A stretch of DNA of 64,000 bases from Arsenicibacter rosenii (GTDB taxonomy: Bacteria > Bacteroidota > Bacteroidia > Cytophagales > Spirosomataceae). How positions within the stretch are numbered: position 1 is the first letter of the stretch; each line of letters opens with the position of its first letter. The stretch covers positions 496,001 through 560,000 of the forward strand of contig NZ_MORL01000001.1 in the NCBI RefSeq assembly GCF_001870735.1. Direction: 5' to 3'. A model generated the notes under the pieces. The model was not told the DNA's origin and searched no databases. It was given only the letters and a program-made list of their open reading frames with translations. Shown here piece by piece: positions 27,275 to 36,100 of this stretch. Both the position numbers and the translations under genes were made by a program.

Positions 27275-29446
27275 ATGATTTCAAAACTATTTCTCCGGAT
27301 ACTGAAACAATATGCTTACCTGTTTGTGCTGTTGCCACTTATTACGGCAGGGACGGTAGCTTTATTGACTCAAAATCAAAAGAAAACGTATTTATCGCAG
27401 GCGACAATTTATACCGGTCTGGCGTCGGGGTATTCACTGAACGCTAACAAAAACAACGCTTCCTTCGACTATTCCGGGGTAAGTAATGCATTTGATAACC
27501 TGTTGACCACCCTTAATTCAAAGGAAACGCTTCATCAGATTGCCGTAAGCCTGCTGGCCAAACACATGCAGGTGGCTCAGCCGGATACGCTTGTGCTGGC
27601 TGCTCCGGGGTTCGAAAAACTCAGACAATCGATTCCTGATCCGTTACGCCGCGAGATGCTGGCTGCCGGCTCACCAGCCCTGATTTATGCACGGATTGAC
27701 AGCCTGTCGCGCTCCGAAAAAGACAATCCGGTTAAGGCACTGCTTTTTCGCTCGGAGACGTATTATTCGGTCAATCAGATTGCCAAGAAGCTGATCGCCA
27801 ACCGGAAAAGCTCCAGTGATATGCTGGAAATGAGTTATGAAGCCGATGATGCAGCGGTGGCTCAGCAAACGCTGCAGTACGCGATCGGGATTCTGAATGC
27901 CCGCTACACCGCCCTGAAAAGTGCCGACAGTAATCCGGTCGTTACCTACTACGAAGATAAATCAAAGGAAGCCAAACGGCGCCTGGACGAAGCCGAAGCC
28001 CGGCTGCGGTCGTTTAACGTACAGCACGAGGTCCTGAACTTCGACGAAGAAGCCAAAAATATGGCCTTTTCGCGGGAGACTTTCGAGAACCAGTACAATC
28101 TGGAACTTATGCGGAACAACGCCGCCAAAGCAGCCATGGATGCCCTGATGCGCCGGATGGGGCAGCGCGGTAACCTGTTAGCGATCAACAGCGATATGGT
28201 CAAAAAGCAGAATGAGCTTTCTGACGCCGAGCTGCAACTGGTGACGGCGATGGCCAATAACCAGGATAAAACAAAATTGCAGGAGAAGGTGGCCCAGATT
28301 TCGGAAGAACTCCGGACCATTGCCCGCCGGTATTATGCCGCCGGTGACTCGCCGGAATCCATTCCGCAGGAAAAACTCATTGATGAGTGGCTGGCAAAAG
28401 TTATTGAATTCGAGGAGTCGGGGGCGCGGCTGGGGGTTTACAAAAAACGCCTTGGTGAGTACCAGGCAAAAACCAAAGAATATAGTCCGCTCGGATCCGA
28501 TCTCCGGGAGCTGAACCGCGATCTGAGCGTGGCCGAGAAAGAATACCTGACGTTGCTGCAAAGCCTCAACGAGGCCCGGATTCACCGGCAGGACGTCTCG
28601 ATTGACGGGGAACTGAAAATTCTGGACCAGCCGAATTATCCGTCGTCACAGAAAAAAACAAGCCGGATTGTGTTTATTGCCGGTGGTATCGGAGTCGGGT
28701 TGTTCCTGGCGCTGCTGGTGGTTGTGCTGCGCTTCCTGCTCGATCGCCGGATCAGCTCGCCGGACCAGGCCGAGTCGCTGATTGGCCGGCCGGTAGTGGC
28801 AATCTTTCCGGTCATTAAACGGTTTTCGATTGACGCCCGTAAGAGCCGGATTGCCCTCAGTATGTATGAGCAGCTGTGCAATGCGATCAATGTTGACATT
28901 GCGCGCTCAACCAGTAAAATTCACCCGCCGGTAATTACCCTGATCAGTATGCGGGCCAAACAGGGTAAGACCTGGATTACGCATGGCCTCGCCCGCCTGT
29001 ATGCAGAGTCTGATCAGCGGATCGCGTTCTGCTTCCCGCGCCAGAGCGACGAAGATCACGGGTTTGAGCAGGATAATGTGACGTTTTTCCCTTACCGGGT
29101 CTTGCCGGGATTCATGAATACGATGTCGGTCGACGAGCTGATCCGCCGCGACTATCCGTTCAATCCGACCGATTTCGACAAAATCATTCTGGAGTTGCCG
29201 GCCTTTATCAACAGCCCGATTCCGGTTTATCTGGTAAACCAGACCACCGTGGCTATCATGGTGGCCGATGCCAACAGCGTGTGGGGGAGAGTGGAAAAGA
29301 ATCTGCTTGATTTGTACCTGAAGGTAGCCAATCATCAGATGTTGCTGGTCCTGAATAAGGTAGATGGCGAGTATACCGAGGCCCCGAGCGTGGAAGAAGC
29401 CCGCATGGTCCGGATTCAGCCCGACCACCTGAATGAAGGGCGCTAA
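27275..29446 (+). CDS. Wzc-like chain-length/export protein with degenerate BY-kinase domain
   Basis: A 723-residue co-polymerase. TM1 at about 12-30, a long periplasmic coiled-coil part (Wzz-type; KRRLDEAEARLRSFNVQHEV), TM2 at about 464-486, then a cytoplasmic domain like the tyrosine kinase Wzc. The P-loop is degraded to SMRAKQGKTW (only GKT kept, about residue 564), the second Walker motif position reads AFCFPRQSDED instead of an acidic DxDxR, and no tyrosine cluster ends the protein. It may therefore regulate chain length without autophosphorylation. Follows the TolC-like gene by 66 bp. Confidence 0.87.
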   Translation: MISKLFLRILKQYAYLFVLLPLITAGTVALLTQNQKKTYLSQATIYTGLASGYSLNANKNNASFDYSGVSNAFDNLLTTLNSKETLHQIAVSLLAKHMQVAQPDTLVLAAPGFEKLRQSIPDPLRREMLAAGSPALIYARIDSLSRSEKDNPVKALLFRSETYYSVNQIAKKLIANRKSSSDMLEMSYEADDAAVAQQTLQYAIGILNARYTALKSADSNPVVTYYEDKSKEAKRRLDEAEARLRSFNVQHEVLNFDEEAKNMAFSRETFENQYNLELMRNNAAKAAMDALMRRMGQRGNLLAINSDMVKKQNELSDAELQLVTAMANNQDKTKLQEKVAQISEELRTIARRYYAAGDSPESIPQEKLIDEWLAKVIEFEESGARLGVYKKRLGEYQAKTKEYSPLGSDLRELNRDLSVAEKEYLTLLQSLNEARIHRQDVSIDGELKILDQPNYPSSQKKTSRIVFIAGGIGVGLFLALLVVVLRFLLDRRISSPDQAESLIGRPVVAIFPVIKRFSIDARKSRIALSMYEQLCNAINVDIARSTSKIHPPVITLISMRAKQGKTWITHGLARLYAESDQRIAFCFPRQSDEDHGFEQDNVTFFPYRVLPGFMNTMSVDELIRRDYPFNPTDFDKIILELPAFINSPIPVYLVNQTTVAIMVADANSVWGRVEKNLLDLYLKVANHQMLLVLNKVDGEYTEAPSVEEARMVRIQPDHLNEGR

Positions 29447-29474
29447 AGCCGAATTACTGACCCATAAATAACGT

Positions 29475-30911
29475 ATGAGTACTACCCGGAATGCGATTGA
29501 CGGCGGGAAATGGATTACCATTTCTACGGTCATATCCACTGTGTTTCAATTTGCCCAGGTATCGATACTGGCGCGGCTGTTAGATCCTGCGGTGTTCGGG
29601 GTCGTCAGCGTCAGTACACTGATCATCAACTTTTTTTACATTTTCAGCAATTTAGGTTTTTCCAACTCCATCATTTACAAGCAGGAAAGTGATCCGCGCG
29701 TATTGTCGACCCTCTATTACGTGAGTTTGCTGATGGGTGTGCTGATCTTTGTGATTGTCTATTTCAGTGCCCCCCTGGTGGTTGCCTATTACAAGGAGCC
29801 GAAACTGGACCGCGTGATCCGGCTGGCTTCCCTCTACTTTCTGATAATCTATTTCGGGCAGCTTTATCTGTTTATTCTGCAGAAAGAACTACGGTTTAAA
29901 TCCATTGCCATCATGGAAATTCTGGGCGCCTTTGTCGGCACCGGCGTGGCGATCGGGCTGGCCTATAATGGCTTTGAAGAATTATCCCTGATCTACGGGC
30001 AACTGGCGATGCACGTGGTCCGGACAGCGATTCAGATTATGTTCGGTATCAAGCTGTTTTTTCCGTCGTTCTATTTCAATTTAGGGCTTGTAAAAGAGCA
30101 TATTAAATTCGGTATTTATAATGTCGGCGATGGGTTGCTGGGGTTTGTGCAGGGTAACTCCGATAACATTATTGTCGGCGGACTGCTGGGCGTAAAAGCG
30201 CTGGGTTATTACACAATTGCCTACCAATTGGCGGTCTTTCCGATCAATAAACTGAACCCGATTATTTTACAGGTTGCTTATCCGATTCTGGCCAAGATGA
30301 AGGAAAATGCGGATGAATTAAAGCAGTCGTATCTCAAGATTCTGGACCTGATCAGCTACCTTAATATTCCGCTATTGGCCGGATTATTTATCACGGCCGA
30401 AAGTGTAGTACCGTTGTTATATGGCGACGGGTGGGAGGAAACGATTCCGCTCATTCAGATTTTTGTTTTACAGAGCTTTTTCAGCTGCCTGGCACATCCG
30501 TTGTTTACGCTGGCATTTACCAAAGGCAAGCCAAATCTGTTGTTTTACCTGAACCTGGCAACGCTGGTTGTTAAAATTCCGCTTTTGCTGCTTTTCGGGA
30601 AGTATTGGGGGGTAACCGGCATTGCGCTGGCGTTTGTATCGGCTACCTTCTTTAACCTGGTCGTCAATTTCGGTATTGCCCATTCGCTGATCGGGTCGTT
30701 TTTCGGTTCTTTTCTGCGGAATATTCAAAAACCGCTCCTGTTTGCGTTACTAATGATCGTTGGCATATATCTATACAAAGTGAGTGTCGGCTACGAAGGT
30801 CCAATACATACTTTGGTCGAAATTGCCATTGGCGGACTCATTTTCGGCGCCTTGACGCTTCGCTTCAAATTGTCGTTTTCGGAATTAAAGGCGTTCAGAC
30901 AACAGATGTAA
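29475..30911 (+). CDS. Oligosaccharide flippase (Wzx-like, MOP superfamily)
   Basis: A 478-residue polytopic membrane protein. The opening GGKWITISTVISTVFQFAQVSILARLLDP is diagnostic of MOP-type polysaccharide transporters, and FGIYNVGDGLLGFVQGNSDNIIVG is the mid-protein signature. It would flip undecaprenyl-linked repeat units to the periplasm. It starts 28 bp after the Wzc-like gene and ends 1 bp before the next start codon, so these are translated from one mRNA. Confidence 0.92.
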   Translation: MSTTRNAIDGGKWITISTVISTVFQFAQVSILARLLDPAVFGVVSVSTLIINFFYIFSNLGFSNSIIYKQESDPRVLSTLYYVSLLMGVLIFVIVYFSAPLVVAYYKEPKLDRVIRLASLYFLIIYFGQLYLFILQKELRFKSIAIMEILGAFVGTGVAIGLAYNGFEELSLIYGQLAMHVVRTAIQIMFGIKLFFPSFYFNLGLVKEHIKFGIYNVGDGLLGFVQGNSDNIIVGGLLGVKALGYYTIAYQLAVFPINKLNPIILQVAYPILAKMKENADELKQSYLKILDLISYLNIPLLAGLFITAESVVPLLYGDGWEETIPLIQIFVLQSFFSCLAHPLFTLAFTKGKPNLLFYLNLATLVVKIPLLLLFGKYWGVTGIALAFVSATFFNLVVNFGIAHSLIGSFFGSFLRNIQKPLLFALLMIVGIYLYKVSVGYEGPIHTLVEIAIGGLIFGALTLRFKLSFSELKAFRQQM

Positions 30912-30912
30912 T

Positions 30913-32877
30913 ATGAAAACCAAACATCGTTTTGACGTTCTGGATATATTCCGGGGAATTTTTGCGTCGATGGTGGTCTTTTTTCACCTGTCGCCCTTTG
31001 CTGATACGCCGTTACTGAATAATCCGCTGGTCGACAACGGCGATATGTTTGTTGACTTTTTTTTCGTGCTGAGCGGGTTTGTCATTGCCTACAACTACAG
31101 CGAAATCCGGTCGGTCGGCGAGGCAAAGAACTTTCTCTCAAAGCGGTTCTGGCGGATTTATCCGCTACACCTGATTATGCTGCTGGCATTTCTGGTGGTG
31201 GAGCTGTCTAAAAACTCCTTATCGGCCTACATTCATGTTAACAATTCGGTCAGGAGCAACGATGTAAATTCGTTTATTTCTTCCCTCTTGTTGATTAACT
31301 CCATTAAGCTGCCGGGCATTCAGGATGTCAGCTGGAATATCCCGAGCTGGTCGATCAGTGCCGAGATGGTAGCTTACGTTGTATTTGCAGGGATTTTGCT
31401 GCTTATCGCCAGCCTGAACCGGCAAGAGGCAAAAGGAATTGTTTTTCTGATTGTGGCGGGGCTGGCCGCCTTGATGTTAGTACAGCTTACCGGTACCTAC
31501 CGCTTAAACTATAGCTTTGATTACGGGTTTCTGCGCGGGAGTTTCGGGTTCTTTTCCGGAGCGTTCTGCCTGATCATTTTTCAGGGTTCGTACGGCAGTG
31601 TACACCAATTTTCCCGCTATCTGTTTGACGTACTGGAGCCCCTCATACTCGCGGCGATTTTCTACATGATCATACACGGGGAGCAGTATAAATCGGTCGG
31701 GCTGGTGTATGATGCGTTGTTTGTAGCGGCGATTTATATTTTTTCGTTTGAAAAGGGGTTTGTATCAGCCTTACTCAAAAAGCCGGCTATACTGGCAAAG
31801 GTCGGGATGTACAGCTACTCGATCTACATGACCCATACGCTCATCCTGAGTTTGTTCAATATTGTCTTTATCCGAATTCTGAAATTACCGCCATCGGCGT
31901 ACGTTTATTTAGTATTTTTGAATTACTACCTGATCTACAAAGTGTCAGCGTGGACCTATCACCATATTGAAATGACGTTTAAAGGACTACCCGACTGGCT
32001 CAAGAAGCATCTTTATCCGTATAATCCTGCCAATCTGCCGCAGGACCGGGTAGAGGCCATCCGTCAACGAATGGCAAACCAACGGACCGATCAGCCTGAT
32101 GTGTCGATTGTGGTGCCGGCCTATAACGAAGAAGCGAATCTGCTGCATACACTCTCATCGCTGGCGAGCCAGAAAACGGCGTATACGGTTGAACTGCTGG
32201 TGGTCAACAACAACTCGGTCGACCTGACGCAGGCGATTCTGGATCAGTGCGGCGTACGCTCGGTACTGGAAAAACGTCCGGGGGTGGCCTATGCCCGTCA
32301 GGCGGGTCTGGAGGCGGCAAGAGGCCGGTTTGTGGCCAATGCTGATGCCGACTGTATTTATCCTGCCGGCTGGGTAGAGGCTATGATCAGGCCGCTCGAA
32401 AAACCGGAAATTGCCTGTACCTATGGTCTGTATTCGTTTCTGCCCGGCGGCCACTCCTCCCGGCTGGCGCTGATGGCCTATGAAAAGGCGGCGCATCTGG
32501 TGAATGCGATCCGGAACCGGAACCGTGCCTACCTCAATGTGTATGGCTTTAATTTTGCCTTCCGGCGTGCCGATGCGCTGGCGGTTGGCGGTTTCGAACT
32601 GGATTCGGGCCGGGAGGGCTCTGTGGCCGAGCTGATTGCAGGGGGAGAGGCCCCGCCGGATTCAGGGCGCTGTGAAGACGGGTTAATGGCTATGGCCCTG
32701 GAAGAGGCGAAAAAAGGCCGGATTCTGCGGATTGCCAACCCGGCCGTGCGCGTCTGGACAAGCGACCGGCGCCTCGTGGCTGACGGAAGTCTCGGACAGG
32801 CATTTAGCCGGCGGGTGCGTAAAAGTTTGCAGGAGATGGGTTTCTACCTCTCCTCATCCAAAACGACTTCGTCCTGA
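30913..32877 (+). CDS. Fusion of an acyltransferase-3 membrane domain with a family 2 glycosyltransferase
   Basis: A 654-residue two-part protein. Residues about 1-365 are an OafA/acyltransferase-3 membrane domain (FDVLDIFRGIFASMVVFFHL with its catalytic-type His, FFVLSGFVIAYNY, SKRFWRIYPLHL). Residues about 395-640 are a complete GT2 domain (SIVVPAYNEEANLLHTLSSL, VVNNNSVDLTQ, VANADADCIYP). The linker is short. One chain could thus both acylate and glycosylate, with the transferase on the cytoplasmic face. No stop or frameshift separates the parts, so the fusion seems real. It is bracketed by the flippase and the CHU_C protein. Confidence 0.88.
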   Translation: MKTKHRFDVLDIFRGIFASMVVFFHLSPFADTPLLNNPLVDNGDMFVDFFFVLSGFVIAYNYSEIRSVGEAKNFLSKRFWRIYPLHLIMLLAFLVVELSKNSLSAYIHVNNSVRSNDVNSFISSLLLINSIKLPGIQDVSWNIPSWSISAEMVAYVVFAGILLLIASLNRQEAKGIVFLIVAGLAALMLVQLTGTYRLNYSFDYGFLRGSFGFFSGAFCLIIFQGSYGSVHQFSRYLFDVLEPLILAAIFYMIIHGEQYKSVGLVYDALFVAAIYIFSFEKGFVSALLKKPAILAKVGMYSYSIYMTHTLILSLFNIVFIRILKLPPSAYVYLVFLNYYLIYKVSAWTYHHIEMTFKGLPDWLKKHLYPYNPANLPQDRVEAIRQRMANQRTDQPDVSIVVPAYNEEANLLHTLSSLASQKTAYTVELLVVNNNSVDLTQAILDQCGVRSVLEKRPGVAYARQAGLEAARGRFVANADADCIYPAGWVEAMIRPLEKPEIACTYGLYSFLPGGHSSRLALMAYEKAAHLVNAIRNRNRAYLNVYGFNFAFRRADALAVGGFELDSGREGSVAELIAGGEAPPDSGRCEDGLMAMALEEAKKGRILRIANPAVRVWTSDRRLVADGSLGQAFSRRVRKSLQEMGFYLSSSKTTSS

Positions 32878-32878
32878 T

Positions 32879-33826
32879 ATGAAGCGACTGCGGCAGCTTG
32901 GTCTTTTGTGGATGAGCCTGTTGATGAGTCGGTGTTTATGTGCGCAATGTCCTTCCGGAACCGGACTGATTATAGCACAGGAGACCTTCGGAACAGGTCC
33001 CTCGATACCTTTGCCTGCCGGACGGATCCCCTTTACGTACGTGACCGCTAATTGCCCGAATGACGGACAGTATACCATTACCCGCGCGGTAAGCGATACC
33101 TGTTACACATCAACCTGGCATGGTGCACCGTCGGATCGCTCCGGAAACGGAAACATGCTGGTGGTCAATGCCCCTTATCCGGGCGAATTTTACCGGCAAA
33201 CTGTCAATGGACTCTGTAACGGCACCTCCTACGTTTATTCGTTCTGGATTGCCAATCTGAATATTATCCTGCCGCCGCTGACCTGTGACATTGTGGTTCC
33301 GCATAACCCGGACATAACCATAATTGCCCAGCGTCCCGACGGTAGCCTGATCGACTCGGTCAGTACCGGTGTGATCGACCGGACCACCAGCCTGCAATGG
33401 CGGCAGTTCGGGTTATCGTTCACGATTCCCGGCGCCACCACAGACAGCAGTTCGGTTGTCATCCGGTTGGTCGACAAAGAAAAAGGGGGCTGCGGCAATG
33501 ACTTTGTGATGGACGATCTGACGCTGACCCAGTGCAGCGACTGTTATTTTTCATCGGTGTTTGTGCCGGATGTATTTACCCCAAACGGCGACGGGCTCAA
33601 TGATGTGCTGGAGATTTTCAGCGGTAATACCGGTGCCTTTTCGATGACCGTTTATAACCGCTGGGGCAGTGTTGTCTTCGCGTCGGATGCCCGGCAGTTA
33701 CGCTGGGATGGCACCTACCTTGGCGAACCCTGCGAAGAAGGGCTCTATACCTGGACGTTAACCTATGCAGGCTTAACGACCAACCGTCAGTTTAAGCGCA
33801 CAGGACGTGTACTACTATTACGTTGA
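32879..33826 (+). CDS. Secreted protein with gliding-motility-associated (CHU_C) C-terminal domain
   Basis: A 315-residue exported protein. Signal peptide MKRLRQLGLLWMSLLMSRC to about residue 20. The middle (about 25-220) is a cysteine-containing beta-rich domain with a jelly-roll look. The C-terminus has the CHU_C signature VFTPNGDGLNDVLEIF then MTVYNRWGSVVF and DGTYLGEPCEEGLYTW, which directs Bacteroidota type IX secretion and surface attachment. I start at ATG 32879, overlapping the region just after the previous stop; longer starts would run into the upstream gene in another frame. An adhesin or matrix protein co-encoded with the polymer. Confidence 0.87.
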   Translation: MKRLRQLGLLWMSLLMSRCLCAQCPSGTGLIIAQETFGTGPSIPLPAGRIPFTYVTANCPNDGQYTITRAVSDTCYTSTWHGAPSDRSGNGNMLVVNAPYPGEFYRQTVNGLCNGTSYVYSFWIANLNIILPPLTCDIVVPHNPDITIIAQRPDGSLIDSVSTGVIDRTTSLQWRQFGLSFTIPGATTDSSSVVIRLVDKEKGGCGNDFVMDDLTLTQCSDCYFSSVFVPDVFTPNGDGLNDVLEIFSGNTGAFSMTVYNRWGSVVFASDARQLRWDGTYLGEPCEEGLYTWTLTYAGLTTNRQFKRTGRVLLLR

Positions 33827-33828
33827 CT

Positions 33829-34614
33829 ATGACTACCCCGACCCACAATTTTCCGGGTGTAACGCTGCTGATCACCCATTATAACCGCAGCTCGTCGCTG
33901 GAACGGCTCCTGAAGGCGTTTGAGGCCCTTCATTGCCGGTTCGACGATATAGTGGTATCGGATGACGGCAGTAAGCCCGAACACCTCGATGCCCTCCGCC
34001 AGCTTTCCGGCACGTATGCCTTCCGGCTGATTACAACCCCGGTCAACAAAGGGCTGGGCAACAACATTAACAAAGGGCAGGACGCGGTAAAAACGCCGCT
34101 GACGTTGTATGTACAGGAAGATTTTGTGCCGAAACCAGCCTTTGTGCCCCATTTTACAGATGCCCTGGCCATCATGAACCAGGAGCCTGCCCGGGACATT
34201 ATCCGGTTTTATGCCTATTTCCCGTACCCAAAACTGAAACCCTATGGCAAAGGGTTTTCGGAAATGGTCTACAGCCCGTGGACGCCCGATCACCTGAAGT
34301 TTTATTTCTACAGCGACCACCCGCACCTCCGCCGGAGTAATTTCTTTACGAAGTTCGGCCGGTATGCGGAGGGGATAAAATCCGATAAAACCGAGTTCCT
34401 GATGTGCCTGTCTTTTCTGAAACGGAAGGCAAACGGATTATTTTTCAACGACTTCACAGCCGTTTTCGATCAGGTCAATTCGAGTGACGAACCGAGTACC
34501 ATCGGACGCGCCGACTGGCGGCAAAATAAATCACCGTTGTTTCTGGCCATGCGGCGGGTGTATCTCGTATGGCGGTTAATGAAAAATCAGATAGAACTGG
34601 CCCGTACAAATTAA
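33829..34614 (+). CDS. Family 2 glycosyltransferase, first of two tandem paralogues
   Basis: A 261-residue GT2-like enzyme: VTLLITHYNRSSSLERLLK, VVSDDGSKPEH and LYVQEDFVPKPAF. The late QEDF replaces the usual DxD, as in some hexosyltransferases of polymer loci. It has the same C-terminal signature as the next gene (FDQVNSSDEPST). I use ATG 33829; a TTG two codons earlier overlaps the upstream stop codon. Confidence 0.85.
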   Translation: MTTPTHNFPGVTLLITHYNRSSSLERLLKAFEALHCRFDDIVVSDDGSKPEHLDALRQLSGTYAFRLITTPVNKGLGNNINKGQDAVKTPLTLYVQEDFVPKPAFVPHFTDALAIMNQEPARDIIRFYAYFPYPKLKPYGKGFSEMVYSPWTPDHLKFYFYSDHPHLRRSNFFTKFGRYAEGIKSDKTEFLMCLSFLKRKANGLFFNDFTAVFDQVNSSDEPSTIGRADWRQNKSPLFLAMRRVYLVWRLMKNQIELARTN

Positions 34615-34620
34615 GCGTCT

Positions 34621-35382
34621 ATGCATCATCATTTTCCTTCCGTTACCCTGCTGATTACCCATTATAACCGAAGCCGTTCACTGGAACGGTTGCTGGCATC
34701 GTTCCGTGATCTGGGCTTTGCGTTCGGAGAAATTGTGGTGTCCGATGATGCCAGCAAGCCGGATCAGCAGCAGGTGCTGACGGCTTTACAGGCTGAATAC
34801 GGTTTCCGCCTGGTTTCGACACCGGTAAACAAGGGGTTGGCCAATAACCTGAACAAAGGACAGGCTGCCGTTAAAACGCCCCTGACGCTTTACGTGCAGG
34901 AAGATTTTATTCCCAAACCCGCTTTCATTGAAAAATGTAAGGAAGCCGTGGCGATGATGGAGGCGGAGCCGGTCTGGGATTTTGTACGGTTTTACGCCTA
35001 TCTCAGGTACCCGTATCTGAGGCCATACCGCGCCGGTTTTTCAGAAATGTTGTATAAACTCTGGTACACCGACTACCACAAGATTTACCTTTATAGTGAT
35101 CATCCGCACCTGCGCCGGAGTAATTTTAACGAGCGGTTCGGGAAATATGTGGAAGGAATCAAGTCGGATAAAGCCGAATACCTGATGTGTGTATCGGTGC
35201 TGCAAAACAAACCGAAAGCCTTATTTTACGAAGACTTCAAAGGCTTATTTGATCAGGTCAATTCGAGCGATGAACCCAGCACCGTGACGCGTAATAACTG
35301 GCGTCAGCAGAGTCAGAATCCGCTTATTTCCATCGCCCGCTACGTCTACCGGCAACTTAAATACAACTACGACCTACTATGA
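34621..35382 (+). CDS. Family 2 glycosyltransferase, second of two tandem paralogues
   Basis: A 253-residue copy of the preceding gene, alignable along its length: VTLLITHYNRSRSLERLLA, VVSDDASKP, STPVNKGLANNLNKGQAAVKT, LYVQEDFIPKPAF and YSDHPHLRRSNF are shared or nearly so. The pair arose by tandem duplication and has diverged enough for different acceptors. It is the last plus-strand gene of the locus; its stop codon (35380-35382) runs straight into the 32-bp repeat array. Confidence 0.87.
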   Translation: MHHHFPSVTLLITHYNRSRSLERLLASFRDLGFAFGEIVVSDDASKPDQQQVLTALQAEYGFRLVSTPVNKGLANNLNKGQAAVKTPLTLYVQEDFIPKPAFIEKCKEAVAMMEAEPVWDFVRFYAYLRYPYLRPYRAGFSEMLYKLWYTDYHKIYLYSDHPHLRRSNFNERFGKYVEGIKSDKAEYLMCVSVLQNKPKALFYEDFKGLFDQVNSSDEPSTVTRNNWRQQSQNPLISIARYVYRQLKYNYDLL

Positions 35383-35387
35383 TTATA

Positions 35388-35987
35388 ATGATTGAAGGAT
35401 TAAATGATTGAAATATTAGATGATTGAAGGATTAAATGATTGAAATATTAGATGATTGAAGGATTAAATGATTGAAATATTAGATGATTGAAGGATTAAA
35501 TGATTGAAATATTAGATGATTGAAGGATTAAATGATTGAAATATTAGATGATTGAAGGATTAAATGATTGAAATATTAGATGATTGAAGGATTAAATGAT
35601 TGAAATATTAGATGATTGAAGGATTAAATGATTGAAATATTAGATGATTGAAGGATTAAATGATTGAAATATTAGATGATTGAAGGATTAAATGATTGAA
35701 ATATTAGATGATTGAAGGATTAAATGATTGAAATATTAGATGATTGAAGGATTAAATGATTGAAATATTAGATGATTGAAGGATTAAATGATTGAAATAT
35801 TAGATGATTGAAGGATTAAATGATTGAAATATTAGATGATTGAAGGATTAAATGATTGAAATATTAGATGATTGAAGGATTAAATGATTGAAATATTAGA
35901 TGATTGAAGGATTAAATGATTGAAATATTAGATGATTGAAAGCTTAGATGATTGAAAAATTAAATGATTGAAGGATTAAATCATTGA
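35388..35987. repeat. Tandem array of 17 identical 32-bp units plus degenerate copies
   Basis: Each 32-bp unit is two related 16-mers, ATGATTGAAGGATTAA and ATGATTGAAATATTAG. Seventeen units at 35388-35931 are identical. Three variant 16-mers follow (ending AAGCTTAG, AAAAATTAA, AAGGATTAA) and the array fades out at about 35987. The 32-bp period is close to three helical turns. All plus frames contain stops (TGA in each 16-mer) and the minus strand has TAA, so it is non-coding. There are no spacers, so it is not a CRISPR. The region from 35383 to 36100 holds this array, the palindrome at 35998-36025 and nothing else I can identify. Confidence 0.98.
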
Positions 35988-35991
35988 CCTG

Positions 35992-36025
35992 AAAAAAGTG
36001 GTGGCCCGACTAGTCGGGCCACCAC
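35992..36025 (-). terminator. Perfect 28-bp palindrome followed by T-run, terminator of the minus-strand glycoside hydrolase gene
   Basis: GTGGTGGCCCGACT (35998-36011) is followed directly by its exact complement to 36025. Read on the minus strand it is followed by TTTTTT (35992-35997), so it is a strong intrinsic terminator for the gene at 36101-39628. On the plus strand it is followed by CGAAAAAG and would not terminate efficiently. Confidence 0.85.
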
Positions 36026-36100
36026 GAAAAAGCTACCCAAAAAAGGATACACGTCAGCTAAAAAATCATGCCAATCATTGAATCAAACAAATCATGTGTC

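Noticed and set aside
35388-35987. CRISPR-like array
   Set aside because: The 32-bp units are directly adjacent with no unique spacers, and no cas gene is in the window.
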